This document shows, piece by piece, positions 7,328-17,127 of a stretch of 64,000 nucleotides of DNA. Below the pieces are notes generated by a model that saw only the letters and a list, made by a program, of their open reading frames with translations, had not been told where the DNA came from and ran no database searches. Source of the stretch: an uncultured Litoreibacter sp. (lineage in GTDB: Bacteria > Pseudomonadota > Alphaproteobacteria > Rhodobacterales > Rhodobacteraceae); the NCBI GenBank assembly GCA_947494435.1, contig CANLUY010000002.1, positions 1,240,001 through 1,304,000 on the forward strand, written 5' to 3'. The number at the start of each line of letters is the position of its first letter. The stretch's first letter is position 1. Made by a program: the position numbers and the translations under genes.

Positions 7328-8998
7328 TTATACCTCGATCGTTTTTGGACGTTTGCGGTCATACCACATCACAATGATAACCCGCGTGACGAAGATCGCC
7401 GTGAAGACCGAGGTCAGGATGCCGAGGCCAAGCGTGATCGCAAAGCCGCGCACAGGGCCGGAGCCCATTGCGAATAGGATCACAGCTGTGATGAAAGTGG
7501 TGATATTGGCGTCGAGGATGGCAGACAATGCTTTCTCGTAACCCAACTCAATGGCACGTGCGGGGCCTTTGGCGGATTTGAGTTCCTCGCGGATACGCTC
7601 GAAAATCAGCACGTTTGCGTCGACGGCCATACCGATGGTCAGGACGATGCCCGCGATGCCGGGCAAAGTGAGCGTGGCGCCGATCAGAGACAGCAGTCCG
7701 AAGATCATGCCCACGTTCAGGATCAACGCAATATTGGCAAAGATGCCGAAGGTGCCGTAGCTGAGGAACATGAAGACCAGCACCATGGCGAAAGCCACGA
7801 TACAGGCGACCTTACCGGCGTCGATGCTGTCTTGGCCCAGTTCTGGGCCGATGGTGCGTTCCTCAAGGAAGGTCATCTCGGCAGGCAAGGCCCCTGCCCT
7901 AAGGAGCACGGCCAAGTTCGTGGATTCCTCCACAGTGAAATTGCCCGAGATTTGACCGGAACCGCCAGAGATCGCTTCACGAATGACAGGCGCGGAGATC
8001 ACTTCGTTGTCGAGGACGATCGCAAAGGGTGAACCTACGTTTTCGGCTGTATAAATGCCGAACTTGCGCGCGCCGCCCGCGTTGAAGCGGAAGGTGACGG
8101 CTGGTGAGCCGTTTTGATCAAAGGCAGGTTGGCTGTCGGATAGCTCTTCCCCTGTGACAACCGGCGATTGCTCAAGAATATAGAAAACGCCCCGCTCTTG
8201 CGGATCAATCGAAGGCACAAGGATGTTGCGCGGTCCGGGGGCTTCGTCTGGGTTGCTGGTTTGGGAGACAACCGGATGGAAGGTCAGTTTTGCAGTCGTG
8301 CCGATCAGGGCTTTCAGTTCGGCAGCAGACCCGATGCCCGGCACTTGGATCAGAATGCGACGCTCGCCTTGGCGCTGAATGGTCGGTTCGCGGGTGCCGA
8401 CCTCGTCCACACGGCGGCGAATGATTTCGAGCGACTGTTGGATGGTCCGGTCATTTGTCGCGATCTTTTCGGCATCCGACATCTCGACAATGATCAGATC
8501 CCCCTGCGCGCGGGCCTGAATGTCGGTCGCGCCAACGCCTGTCAGAGAGACAACCGGAGTTGCGAGACCGCGCACGGTTTGCAGCGCCTGCTCGATCCCT
8601 GCAGGGTTCGAGACTTTGATGCGCAGCTCGCCACGCGGGGCGTTCTGGCGGCGGATCGTGCCAATTGTATCGCGCTGGCCGCGCAACGCATCCCGAATTT
8701 CCAGCCAATAGCCGTCCATCCGGTCATCATAGACATCTTCGACCTGCACTTCGGCCAAAAGATGCGCGCCACCGCGCAAATCCAGCCCGAGATTAACCAG
8801 CGAAGATGGCAGAAATTCGGGCCAACCGGCCAAATCCGCTTCCAGCTCCGGCGTGGCTTGCGCGCCAGCCTCGATCAGCTTGGCTGCATCATTGTGCTTT
8901 TCAACACTGGTGTAGAACCCATTGGGCATAGCCAGCATCAGGCCAACCGCAACGGTCAGCCAAATAAGGACGCGGTTGAAGACCGAAATTTGTAGCAT
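7328..8998 (-). CDS. secD: Protein translocase subunit SecD
   Basis: 556 residues. N-terminal helix at about 8-28, then LGLDLRGGAHLL, the characteristic SecD D1 motif. The P1 head and base domain extends to about residue 375 (with RRRVDEVGTREPTIQRQG and ALLRAGALPA), followed by six membrane helices including GIAGIVLTIGMAVDANVLIF and ERIREEL. It acts with SecF and YajC at SecYEG. The start ATG directly follows the yajC stop. Nothing unusual was seen. Confidence 0.97.
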   Translation of the reverse strand: MLQISVFNRVLIWLTVAVGLMLAMPNGFYTSVEKHNDAAKLIEAGAQATPELEADLAGWPEFLPSSLVNLGLDLRGGAHLLAEVQVEDVYDDRMDGYWLEIRDALRGQRDTIGTIRRQNAPRGELRIKVSNPAGIEQALQTVRGLATPVVSLTGVGATDIQARAQGDLIIVEMSDAEKIATNDRTIQQSLEIIRRRVDEVGTREPTIQRQGERRILIQVPGIGSAAELKALIGTTAKLTFHPVVSQTSNPDEAPGPRNILVPSIDPQERGVFYILEQSPVVTGEELSDSQPAFDQNGSPAVTFRFNAGGARKFGIYTAENVGSPFAIVLDNEVISAPVIREAISGGSGQISGNFTVEESTNLAVLLRAGALPAEMTFLEERTIGPELGQDSIDAGKVACIVAFAMVLVFMFLSYGTFGIFANIALILNVGMIFGLLSLIGATLTLPGIAGIVLTIGMAVDANVLIFERIREELKSAKGPARAIELGYEKALSAILDANITTFITAVILFAMGSGPVRGFAITLGLGILTSVFTAIFVTRVIIVMWYDRKRPKTIEV

Positions 8999-9325
8999 TT
9001 ATTTTGCCGGCTCAGTTTTGTTCATCACCTGAGCGATGGTTGATTTGATGATCCGGACTTTGACGCCGGATGCGATTTCAACTTCAACTTCGTTGGTCCC
9101 TTCCGCCATGACTTTGGAGACTTTCCCGATCACGCCACCTTGGGTGATGATCTGGTCGCCTTTGCGCACGGCCTCGACCATGGCGGCGTGTTCTTTGACT
9201 TTCTTCTGCTGCGGACGGATCAGCAGGAAGTACATGATCGCGAAGATCAGGATCAGTGGAACGAAACTTGCAAAAGCGCCTCCGGCGCCTCCTGCGGCTT
9301 GAGCGTAAGCGGGTGAGACGAACAT
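8999..9325 (-). CDS. yajC: Preprotein translocase subunit YajC
   Basis: 108 residues. One hydrophobic helix at about 20-42 (FVPLILIFAIMYFLLIRPQQ) is followed by the diagnostic RPQQKKVKEH and a small soluble domain with GDQIITQGGVIGKV. It associates with SecD-SecF. It is the first gene of a minus-strand operon running through to the Mth938 gene at 5249. The 154 bases up to the divergent protease gene must hold the operon promoter; I could not pick boxes with confidence. Confidence 0.95.
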   Translation of the reverse strand: MFVSPAYAQAAGGAGGAFASFVPLILIFAIMYFLLIRPQQKKVKEHAAMVEAVRKGDQIITQGGVIGKVSKVMAEGTNEVEVEIASGVKVRIIKSTIAQVMNKTEPAK

Positions 9326-9479
9326 CCCTTGGTCCTTTTGTTCTGGGGCTCTTGTGGCCCTTTAAGCGTTGCGGCGCACCCTATGTCCGAGTGCGCTCAG
9401 GTGCAACGGCTTTACGGCCCAATTCGCACCCCCTATCGTGGTTGAGATAGGTTTTTGTGCGCGGGATGTAAGGGTGTCG

Positions 9480-10199
9480 GTGAATTTGAGCGTCATTCCT
9501 TTGATCTGGGCTGTCATATTCGGGGTCTGGGCCACGGCTGGCGTGGCACAAAACCTGATCGTTTCCGAGCAGGATCGGGAGAGATGGCAGGCCGTGGGGC
9601 GGGTCAATGTCGGCGGGTTCAGATCACGGGGCCTATGCACGGGGACGCTGATCGCGCCGGACAAGGTGTTGACGGCGGCGCATTGTGTTGTGGACCCGGC
9701 GACTGGTGTGGCTTTTCCATTGTACCGCGTGCATTTTGTGGCCGCTTGGCACATGGGCACGCATCGCGGCGCGGCCAAAGCTCGCGCAATTCAAGTGCAT
9801 ACGGCATATCCCAAGACGGCGCGCGGACGGGATGCGGAGACCTCTTTGAAAGGTATCGCCAGCGATGTGGCCGTGATCTCACTGGACATGCCTTTGGAAG
9901 ATGTGACGCCTGCGGTTGTGACGCGTAGTGACGCGCAGTCGGGCGCTGTTGCCATCCCCGGTTACCGACGGGACCGGCCTGAGGTGTTGAGCGATCATCT
10001 GGGATGTAATGTGATTTCGGCTATTGGACCCGTCATGCAGTTGGATTGTCCGGTTGTCAGTGGCACGTCGGGCGCACCGGTTTTGCGCAAGGCCGAAAGC
10101 GGCGCGTGGGAGGTTATCGGCGTCGTTTCGGCCCGCAATCCCAAGGGCGCGGTTGCTGTGCGGGTCACACAAAGCGAACTGCGTGCGTTGATGCCATGA
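9480..10199 (+). CDS. Secreted trypsin-like serine protease
   Basis: 239 residues from GTG 9480 (AAGGG five bases upstream); an in-frame GTG at 9474 is the alternative. A signal peptide of about 22 residues ends GVA-QN, so the enzyme is exported. The catalytic triad is visible: His in LTAAHC, Asp in SDVAVISL, Ser in SGTSGAPV. The serine motif has Ala-Pro where classical trypsin has Gly-Pro, as in many bacterial S1-like proteases. No PDZ or C-terminal extension. Substrate unknown. Divergent from yajC, and transcribed toward serS. Confidence 0.85.
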   Translation: MNLSVIPLIWAVIFGVWATAGVAQNLIVSEQDRERWQAVGRVNVGGFRSRGLCTGTLIAPDKVLTAAHCVVDPATGVAFPLYRVHFVAAWHMGTHRGAAKARAIQVHTAYPKTARGRDAETSLKGIASDVAVISLDMPLEDVTPAVVTRSDAQSGAVAIPGYRRDRPEVLSDHLGCNVISAIGPVMQLDCPVVSGTSGAPVLRKAESGAWEVIGVVSARNPKGAVAVRVTQSELRALMP

Positions 10200-10298
10200 G
10201 CCCTGCGCGATCTTGACTGGCAATTGACGCAGCAGTCTTTTATGCAACGCGGCAGACGCGGAGGCGTCTTACAACCCTAACGAGAGGATACCAGACAC

Positions 10299-11591
10299 AT
10301 GCATGACATTCGCATGATCCGTGAGACCCCAGAGGTCTTTGACGCTGCCATGAAGCTGCGGAAGTCTGATGTGTCCTCCGCTGACGTTTTGGCGATTGAC
10401 GCTGCCCGCCGCGCGAAGATCAGTGAAGCTGAGAACGCGAAGGCAGAGCAGAATGCGGCTTCGAAAGAAGTTGGTGCAGCGAAAGCCAAGGGCGATGAGG
10501 CCGAGTTTGAACGTCTGCGCGCTTTGGTAGGCGAGAAGAAGGCGGAAGTCGCCCGTCTGAACGATGAAGCGAAGGCGGATGATGCCAAGCTTAATGATCT
10601 GCTTATGGGCTTGCCCAACATTCCTTTTGCGGACGTGCCTGAGGGTGCGGATGAAGAGGATAATGTCGAGATCAACCGCTGGGGCACGCCGCGCCGGTTC
10701 CCGTTCACGCCGGTGGAGCATTACGAGTTGCCATCGGTGCAAGACGGCATGGATTTCGAGACGGCCGCGAAGCTGTCAGGCGCGCGGTTCGTGCTGCTGT
10801 CAGGCGCTGTGGCCCGTATTCACCGCGCCTTGGCCCAGTTCATGATGGACACGCATGTTGATGAGAACGGGCTGACGGAAACGTGGACGCCGGTCCTGGT
10901 CAATGATGCGTCGATGTATGGTACGAACCAGCTGCCAAAGTTTGCCGAAGACAGCTACCGGACCACGGAAGGTATGTGGCTGATCCCGACCTCTGAGGTG
11001 ACGCTGACCAACATCGTGCGGGATGTAACGGTTGAGGAAAACTATCTGCCGCGACGCTACACGGCGCATTCGCAGTGTTTCCGCTCGGAAGCAGGCAGCG
11101 CGGGCCGTGATACGGCGGGCATGTTACGCCAGCACCAGTTCGAGAAGGTCGAGATGGTGTCGATCACACATCCGAACAAATCCGAGGAGGAGCATAAGCG
11201 GATGACGCGCTGTGCGGAGAAAATCCTTGAGGAATTGTTGCTGCCCTACCGGACTGTGACGCTGTGCACCGGTGATCTCGGCTTTGGTGCGCGGCGCACG
11301 CATGACATTGAGGTGTGGCTGCCGGGGCAAGGGAAGTATCGCGAGATTTCTTCTGTCTCGACCTGTGGCGACTTCCAAGCGCGGCGGATGAATGCACGGT
11401 TCAAGCCGGAAGGTGGCGGTAAGCCCGAGTTTGTCCATACGCTGAACGGCTCTGGTCTGGCTGTGGGCCGTGCGTTGATTGCGGTGCTGGAGAATGGCCA
11501 GCAGGCGGATGGGTCGGTGGAGTTGCCGGTGGCCTTGCACAAATATCTGGGCGGTGGATCAACTTTGACGCCGTTTGGCACATTGGTCTGA
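10299..11591 (+). CDS. serS: Seryl-tRNA synthetase
   Basis: 430 residues. Charges tRNA-Ser and also the serine form of tRNA-Sec. The N-terminal 110 residues form the long antiparallel coiled-coil tRNA-binding arm (Ala/Lys/Glu-rich). The class II catalytic core follows, with motif 2 around [20 protein letters not shown] and motif 3 [21 protein letters not shown] at 10299 follows an ACGAGAGGA ribosome site. The 99-base gap upstream contains a TTGACT box at 10213 but no strong -10. Normal length and motifs. Confidence 0.97.
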   Translation: MHDIRMIRETPEVFDAAMKLRKSDVSSADVLAIDAARRAKISEAENAKAEQNAASKEVGAAKAKGDEAEFERLRALVGEKKAEVARLNDEAKADDAKLNDLLMGLPNIPFADVPEGADEEDNVEINRWGTPRRFPFTPVEHYELPSVQDGMDFETAAKLSGARFVLLSGAVARIHRALAQFMMDTHVDENGLTETWTPVLVNDASMYGTNQLPKFAEDSYRTTEGMWLIPTSEVTLTNIVRDVTVEENYLPRRYTAHSQCFRSEAGSAGRDTAGMLRQHQFEKVEMVSITHPNKSEEEHKRMTRCAEKILEELLLPYRTVTLCTGDLGFGARRTHDIEVWLPGQGKYREISSVSTCGDFQARRMNARFKPEGGGKPEFVHTLNGSGLAVGRALIAVLENGQQADGSVELPVALHKYLGGGSTLTPFGTLV

Positions 11592-11699
11592 TTGGGCAGT
11601 GCGGTGGGCGGGGGCTTTGTTCCCCGTCGCTCACGCGCCTCCCCCAAGCAAATTTTCGGCGAAACGAAACCTTTTTGAGGCGTTGTGCGTAGGATGAGT

Positions 11700-12404
11700 A
11701 TGAAACTGAAAGCTATTCTTGTCTTGCTCGCCGCGATTGCCTTTGCTGTGTCGCCGTTTTTGAACCCCGAATTTGGCGGGTTTGATGCTTCGCTTTATCC
11801 CATCCCGCAGGATGATCCGCCGGTGCAACCGGAGGGGTATGCTTTTGCAATTTGGGGCGTGATTTACCTGTGGTTGATTGCACATGCCGTCATGGGTGTG
11901 TGGAAATATGCGGATGATCCGGTTTGGGATGAGACGCGGGTTCCCCTATTGGTCAGTCTGGGCGTTGGTGTGTTTTGGTTGCCGGTGGCTCTTATCTCGC
12001 CGCTTTGGGCGACCGTGATGATTTGGATCATGCTGCTGAGCGCTTTATGGGCCACTTTTCTGTCTGGACCGGGCGAGCCGACACGGGCGTTGCAATTGCC
12101 GCTAGGACTTTATGCGGGCTGGCTAAGTGCGGCCTCCTTCGTGGCGTTGGGCATGACAGGGGCTGGCTACGGGATTGCCTTTGGAGAGGTCGGCTGGGCG
12201 GTCATGGCGTTGATTATGGCGACTGGATTTGTGCTCATGAGCCAGCAGACACTACAGCGCATCTGGACCTATGGGTTTGCCGCCGGATGGGGGGTCGTGG
12301 CGATTGCTGTCGCGAATTTCAGCACGTTGCCGTTGGTCGCAGGTCTGGCAGGTGTTGCCGCTTTGCTCATTGCTGGGCTGACGGCACGGCAATTGCTGCG
12401 CTAA
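11700..12404 (+). CDS. TspO/MBR-like tryptophan-rich membrane protein
   Basis: About 234 residues, many tryptophans and roughly seven hydrophobic helices. The segment PEGYAFAIWGVIYLWL near residue 50 resembles the aromatic loop and helix of TspO-type tryptophan-rich sensory proteins, and related roseobacter proteins carry that label. It is longer than classical TspO (about 160 residues), so I regard it as a related family rather than true TspO. Start choice is uncertain: GTG 11685, ATG 11694 or ATG 11700; AGGA five bases before 11700 favours the last. Ligand unknown. Confidence 0.65.
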   Translation: MKLKAILVLLAAIAFAVSPFLNPEFGGFDASLYPIPQDDPPVQPEGYAFAIWGVIYLWLIAHAVMGVWKYADDPVWDETRVPLLVSLGVGVFWLPVALISPLWATVMIWIMLLSALWATFLSGPGEPTRALQLPLGLYAGWLSAASFVALGMTGAGYGIAFGEVGWAVMALIMATGFVLMSQQTLQRIWTYGFAAGWGVVAIAVANFSTLPLVAGLAGVAALLIAGLTARQLLR

Positions 12405-12474
12405 GGGCTGCCACGACTTTACGCCACAGGCGCACTGGATTACTGCTGAATGAAGCAAACATCGGGGCTCTTTC

Positions 12475-13272
12475 ATGCGTATTCTGATCACCAATGACGA
12501 CGGCATCAACGCGCCGGGACTTAAAGTTATCCATGACATAGCAACCGAGGTTGCGGGCCCCGCTGGCGAGGTGTGGACCGTGGCACCCGCGTTTGAGAAG
12601 TCCGGCGTTGCGCATTGCATCAATTACGCCCATCCGACGATGATCGCACAAATGGGGCCACGTGCTTTTGCGGCTGAGGGTGCGCCTGCTGATTGCGTTT
12701 TGGCGGGCCTTCACGATGTGATGGCAGATGCCCCACCGGACTTGGTTTTGTCTGGCGTGAACAAAGGTAACAACTCTGCCGAGAATACGGTTTATTCAGG
12801 CACGATCGGTGCGTGTATGGAAGCGGCTCTGCAGGGCGTAAAATCCATCGCGATGTCGCAGTATTTCGGACCTGACAATGCAAAGCTTCCGAACCAATTT
12901 GAGGCCTCTGCCGCGCATGGGGCTGAGATCGTTCGAAAATTGCTAGAACACGGCGATTGGGGCGGCGAGAGCCACGCGCTGGGCTATGAGACATTTTACA
13001 ATGTAAATTTCCCGCCAGTGCCGGCGGCTGATGTCAAAGGCCACAAGGTCGTGGCCCAGGGGCGGCGCCCCTCCGGCGGGTTCGGAATTGAGCCGCATAT
13101 GCCGCCAAACGGACGGAAATATCTTTGGATCAAGGGCAACCCGCAAAATGTAGGGTCTGGGCCAAACACGGATGCGACGGTCAATCTGGACGGCTGGATT
13201 TCCGTCACGCCGATGCGCTGCGATCTGACCGCGCATGACCAACTGGCCGCGTTAGAGAGCGCATTGGGATGA
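12475..13272 (+). CDS. surE: 5'/3'-nucleotidase SurE
   Basis: 265 residues. Dephosphorylates nucleoside monophosphates and polyphosphate; linked to stationary-phase survival in other bacteria. The N-terminal [15 protein letters not shown] holds the metal-binding DD pair, and [21 protein letters not shown] holds the third metal site and substrate loop. ATG at 12475 is the obvious start although no strong ribosome site precedes it. The stop overlaps the pcm start by four bases (ATGA), so the two are translationally coupled. Confidence 0.96.
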   Translation: MRILITNDDGINAPGLKVIHDIATEVAGPAGEVWTVAPAFEKSGVAHCINYAHPTMIAQMGPRAFAAEGAPADCVLAGLHDVMADAPPDLVLSGVNKGNNSAENTVYSGTIGACMEAALQGVKSIAMSQYFGPDNAKLPNQFEASAAHGAEIVRKLLEHGDWGGESHALGYETFYNVNFPPVPAADVKGHKVVAQGRRPSGGFGIEPHMPPNGRKYLWIKGNPQNVGSGPNTDATVNLDGWISVTPMRCDLTAHDQLAALESALG

Positions 13273-13922
13273 ACGAGCCTGCGACATCAGAGGCCGAGCG
13301 CAAGATGCAGTTCCTTTATGCCCTGCGCTCTAAGGGTGTGATGGATGCGCGCGTGCTGACCGCAATGGAGAAAGTGGATCGTGGGGCCTTTGTCACCGGC
13401 CATTTCGCGGATCGCGCTTATGATGACATGCCGCTGCCGATTGCCTGCGGGCAGACCATTTCGCAACCCTCCGTCGTAGGGTTGATGACTCAGGCGCTGA
13501 ATGTGCAGCCACGCGACAAGGTCTTGGAAGTGGGCACTGGGTCCGGATATCAGGCCGCCATCCTCAGCCAGCTTGCCCGGCGCGTCTACTCTGTTGATCG
13601 CCACGCGCATCTGACGCGGCCCGCGCGCAAGCTGTTCGAAGAGATGGATGTGACCAATATCACCGTACTGACCGGCGACGGCAGCTTCGGATTGCCAGAG
13701 CTGGCCCCCTTTGATCGCATCATCGTGACAGCCGCCGCAGAGGATCCCCCCGGTCCGCTGTTGGCACAGCTGCGGTTGGGGGGTATCATGGTCGTACCGG
13801 TGGGTCAGTCGGATGCGGTGCAAAGCCTCATCAAGGTGACAAAGCTTGAGCAAGGCTTTGATTATGAAGAACTATTACCGGTACGCTTCGTCCCTCTGCT
13901 AGAGGGAATGGGACAAGAATAA
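13269..13922 (+). CDS. pcm: Protein-L-isoaspartate O-methyltransferase
   Basis: 217 residues. Methylates isoaspartyl residues with S-adenosylmethionine to start protein repair. SAM motif I is [15 protein letters not shown] near residue 80, preceded by the family-specific [18 protein letters not shown] segment, and [13 protein letters not shown] follows near 155. Coupled to surE by a four-base overlap. The surE-pcm-nlpD order is the same as in enterobacteria, supporting a shared damage and envelope maintenance operon. Confidence 0.96.
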   Translation: MNEPATSEAERKMQFLYALRSKGVMDARVLTAMEKVDRGAFVTGHFADRAYDDMPLPIACGQTISQPSVVGLMTQALNVQPRDKVLEVGTGSGYQAAILSQLARRVYSVDRHAHLTRPARKLFEEMDVTNITVLTGDGSFGLPELAPFDRIIVTAAAEDPPGPLLAQLRLGGIMVVPVGQSDAVQSLIKVTKLEQGFDYEELLPVRFVPLLEGMGQE

Positions 13923-13967
13923 CAACCAAAGGTCCACCATAAGGGCCAGGTATTGAGGGTGAGTGCG

Positions 13968-15137
13968 ATGCGGAACGGGCGTTTCAGCAAGATATTGCCA
14001 CTTGTGGCACTGGGTTTTGGGCTGTCTGCGTGCAGCAATGTTGGAGACACGTTCTCCAATTTCGATTTGGATTTGCGCAATACGGTGGGCGGGCTTGATA
14101 CCTCCAGCGCGGCGCGACAAGCGACACTGAACAGGCCGCGTCCAGATGATCGTGGCGTGATCTCCTATCCGAATTATCAGGTGGCTGTCGCGCGCAATGG
14201 CGACACGGTGACAACTATCGCGGCCCGTGTCGGCGGCAATGCGACTGAGATCGCTCGCCTGAACGGGTTGAATCAGACGGATGTACTGGGCCGCGGTGAA
14301 ATCGTCTCCCTCCCCCGCTCCACCCCTGTGCCTGTGACAACCGGTGGCACAGCACCGCTCGACATCACGCAGATCGCAACGAGCGCGATTGACAATGCGC
14401 CTGCTTCCGGCGGGATTACCCAAGCGAAACCTTCGCGCCGGATTGATGGGCCGGAGCCCGTGCGTCACCGCGTTGAGCGGGGTGAAACAGCCTATTCGAT
14501 TGCACGTCTTTATAATGTGTCCGTGCGTGCGCTGGCCGATTGGAACGGGCTTGGGTCCGATCTGGCGGTGAGAGAAGACCAAACGCTTCTGGTGCCAGTT
14601 GTCGATCAATCCGTGAAAGCCGCCCCTGCCGTGGTTGAAACCGCGCCGGGCCAAGGCACGCAAACGCCGACGCCACCCTCCGCGTCGAAACCGTTGCCGG
14701 AGCCGATCAAAGCCGTTGAAAAGCCTGCAACACCGGATACGGGCGGCACCGCTGCTGCAAAGCCTGCTGCTGCGGCCCCTGCAAGTGCGGCTGCCTTTAT
14801 CCGCCCCGTGTCAGGTGACATCTTGCGCCCTTACAAGAAGCGCAAGAATGAAGGTATTGATATTGCCGCTGCTGCCGGAACGCCTGTGAAGGCTGCAGCG
14901 GATGGTACGGTGGCCGCCATTACACGCGACACTGATCAGGTTCCGATCCTCGTCGTGCGTCACACCGGAAACGTGCTGACGGTCTACGCCAACATCACCT
15001 CGATCACTGTGAAGAAGGGTGACAAAGTCAGTCGTGGACAGAATTTAGCCAAAGTTGGTCCCGGATCGCCGCCCTTCCTGCACTTCGAGATCCGTGAGGG
15101 ATTTGAGAGCGTAAATCCGAGCAAGTACCTGAAGTAA
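13968..15137 (+). CDS. nlpD: NlpD-like lipoprotein: two LysM domains plus degenerate LytM (M23)
   Basis: 389 residues. Lipoprotein signal with lipobox LSAC (Cys22). LysM domains at about 71-115 and 166-210 should bind peptidoglycan. A Pro/Ala-rich linker (215-275) leads to an M23/LytM fold at 276-389. The zinc ligands of active M23 enzymes appear missing: the HxxxD position reads N294-EGI-D298, and the final HxH reads F370-L-H372. That pattern is known from amidase activators such as E. coli NlpD and EnvC, so this is probably an activator and not a hydrolase. ATG 13968 has a GAGG site nine bases upstream; TTG 13953 is less likely. Confidence 0.88.
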   Translation: MRNGRFSKILPLVALGFGLSACSNVGDTFSNFDLDLRNTVGGLDTSSAARQATLNRPRPDDRGVISYPNYQVAVARNGDTVTTIAARVGGNATEIARLNGLNQTDVLGRGEIVSLPRSTPVPVTTGGTAPLDITQIATSAIDNAPASGGITQAKPSRRIDGPEPVRHRVERGETAYSIARLYNVSVRALADWNGLGSDLAVREDQTLLVPVVDQSVKAAPAVVETAPGQGTQTPTPPSASKPLPEPIKAVEKPATPDTGGTAAAKPAAAAPASAAAFIRPVSGDILRPYKKRKNEGIDIAAAAGTPVKAAADGTVAAITRDTDQVPILVVRHTGNVLTVYANITSITVKKGDKVSRGQNLAKVGPGSPPFLHFEIREGFESVNPSKYLK

Positions 15138-15275
15138 GGTGTTAACTACCTGTTAATGCCTTTGACAGGACGGTGTTCCAATCGTCTTCAAATGACACGT
15201 TTGAAGCCATACTCCCGCCGCAAGCTTACCCTAGCGTCAACTTTGTAGCGAATGATTGAGTAACGAGTGCTACAC

Positions 15276-15314
15276 CTCTGATGTGCCGCCCCCCCCCCCC
15301 TGAGCAGATCAGAG
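15276..15314. repeat. C12 homopolymer in the loop of an inverted repeat
   Basis: A run of twelve C (15289-15300) lies between perfect 7-base arms CTCTGAT (15276-15282) and ATCAGAG (15308-15314). It is in the 239-base convergent gap between the NlpD-like gene and the DUF815 gene. Homopolymers of this length are rare in bacterial intergenic DNA and are prone to length change and sequencing error. Confidence 0.6.
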
Positions 15315-15343
15315 CCTAGTTTTGAGAGTTATCTAGTGATGAC

Positions 15344-15375
15344 AAGCCGCGAAGGTTCGCCCCTTCGCGGCTTTT
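15344..15375 (+). terminator. Rho-independent terminator
   Basis: Perfect 10-bp stem GCCGCGAAGG (15346-15355) / CCTTCGCGGC (15362-15371), a six-base loop, two extra A-T pairs at the base, then TTTTC. It should end plus-strand transcription from the surE-pcm-nlpD operon, or from any RNA made in the preceding gap. The minus strand lacks a T run. Confidence 0.85.
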
Positions 15376-15376
15376 C

Positions 15377-16225
15377 TCATGAAAGCGCAACGCCCTTGCG
15401 GCCTGCCAGGTCAGTAAAGTATTGCCATGCAACCCGCCCTGATCGCGACCCGCGGGTTTGCTGCCATTCAATCGCTTCTTCGCGCAGCGTATCATCGTCA
15501 ATCGCGACGTTATGCGCGTCGCAATAGCCGCGGATCATCGCAAGAAATTGGTCTTGGTCACAGGGATGGAAGCCAAGCCAAAGCCCGAACCGATCAGAGA
15601 GCGACACTTTTTCTTCTACAGCCTCAGAGGGGTTGATGGCTGACCCACGTTCGTTCTCGATCATATCACGCGGCATGAGGTGACGGCGGTTTGACGTCGC
15701 ATAGAGAATGACATTCTCGGGACGCCCTTCGATGCCACCGTCCAGCACGGCTTTGAGCGATTTGTAATGCTCATCATCATGACTGAAGCTGAGATCGTCA
15801 CAAAAGAGAACGAAGCGTTCAGTGTCGGCTGTGCGTAAAAGGGTCAATAGCCGCCCGACAGAAGGCAGGTCTTCGCGTTGTAGCTCTATCAGTTTCAGCG
15901 GGTGCGTCTCGCTGACATGGGCGTGGATCGCTTTGACTAGGGAAGATTTTCCCATCCCGCGCGCGCCCCAAAGAAGGGCGTTATTGGCAGCAAAGCCTTT
16001 CGCAAATTGCTCCGTATTGGCCAACAGTGTGTCGCGAGCACGGTCAATGCCCACCAACAGATCGAGTGCCACGCGTTTCACCTGCGGGACCGGCTGCAAC
16101 CTGTCAGGCGCTACGTGCCAAAGAAACGCGCTGGCAGCGCTGAACTCAGGCACCTCGGCCGCTGGCGGGGACACGCGTTCAAGCGCCTCCGCAATGCGGG
16201 TCATTGCGTCAGGGTTGGTGCTCAA
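15377..16225 (-). CDS. DUF815-type P-loop ATPase
   Basis: 282 residues. Walker A GARGMGKSSLVKAI near residue 87 and Walker B RFVLFCDDLSFS near 139 show an AAA+-type ATP-binding protein, with a sensor-like YATSNRRHLMPRDM following. Overall pattern and length fit DUF815, a conserved family of unknown function. No membrane segment. Its ATG overlaps the tatC stop by four bases, so it is the distal gene of the tat operon. A link to Tat export is suggested only by position. Confidence 0.85.
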   Translation of the reverse strand: MSTNPDAMTRIAEALERVSPPAAEVPEFSAASAFLWHVAPDRLQPVPQVKRVALDLLVGIDRARDTLLANTEQFAKGFAANNALLWGARGMGKSSLVKAIHAHVSETHPLKLIELQREDLPSVGRLLTLLRTADTERFVLFCDDLSFSHDDEHYKSLKAVLDGGIEGRPENVILYATSNRRHLMPRDMIENERGSAINPSEAVEEKVSLSDRFGLWLGFHPCDQDQFLAMIRGYCDAHNVAIDDDTLREEAIEWQQTRGSRSGRVAWQYFTDLAGRKGVALS

Positions 16226-17127
16226 GGACCGCGATCCTCTTCGTGGAACTCTTCATCATCGTCTTCTTCATCCCATAGACCTTCTTCGCGCAGCTTTTCT
16301 TCGCGTTTCTTTTCAACACGCGAGACGAGGAAGATGGAGATTTCATAAAGACCATATACCACCACAAAGAGCAGAATTTGTGTGGTCACATCAGGTGGCG
16401 TGACCAAAGCCGCAACAGTCAGAATGCCGACAATAGCGTATTTGCGGACGTTTTTCAGCCCTTCAGAGGAGGCCAACCCGGCTTTCCCCATCAGCGTCAG
16501 TAACACTGGCAGCTGGAAGCACAGGCCAAAGGCCACGATCATTTTCAACGTGATATCAAGGCTTTCATTGACCTTACCGTTAAACACGATGTCGATCCCG
16601 GTGTCCTTGGTGCCTTCGGCAATCTCATCAGGTGTCATGAGCCCTGCAAAGAAAGAGGGCAAGTCAGCAAAGCCGAGGAAGAACTGCATCGCCAGTGGAA
16701 CGACCACGTAATGCGCAAAGCTTGCGCCCAGCAGGAACATCACTGGTGAAGCGATCAGGAAGGGCAGAAAGGCGTTCTTTTCTTGCTTGTAGAGGCCGGG
16801 CGCCACGAAGCGCCACATCTGAAACGCGATGACAGGGAAAGAGATACACAAACCTCCAACCATCGAGATCCGGATCAATGTGAAGAAATATTCCTGCGGT
16901 GCTGTGTATTGCATGCGCGGATCGGGGTTACCCAAAGCGCGCATGGTGTTTTCGATAGGCGTCAGCAGAAAATCGAGGATCATCGAGCCAAAGGCGAAGC
17001 AGATCGTCATCCCCACAAGGAAGGCCAGAACGGAGCGGATCAGCCGTGTGCGCAGCTCCGCCAGATGTTCAATCAGCGGGGCGGAGCTGTCTTCGAGCGT
17101 GTCATGTTCTGATGATGTGTCGCTCAT
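16222..17127 (-). CDS. tatC: Sec-independent protein translocase TatC
   Basis: 301 residues with six hydrophobic helices. TatC binds twin-arginine signal peptides in the inner membrane. The N-terminal signature EHLAELRTRLIRS is near residue 20, followed by the YFFTLIRISMVGG and AFGLCFQLPVLL helices. The acidic C-terminal tail (about residues 280-301, EEDDDEEF-like) is longer than in E. coli TatC. It overlaps tatB by four bases. Confidence 0.97.
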   Translation of the reverse strand: MSDTSSEHDTLEDSSAPLIEHLAELRTRLIRSVLAFLVGMTICFAFGSMILDFLLTPIENTMRALGNPDPRMQYTAPQEYFFTLIRISMVGGLCISFPVIAFQMWRFVAPGLYKQEKNAFLPFLIASPVMFLLGASFAHYVVVPLAMQFFLGFADLPSFFAGLMTPDEIAEGTKDTGIDIVFNGKVNESLDITLKMIVAFGLCFQLPVLLTLMGKAGLASSEGLKNVRKYAIVGILTVAALVTPPDVTTQILLFVVVYGLYEISIFLVSRVEKKREEKLREEGLWDEEDDDEEFHEEDRGP

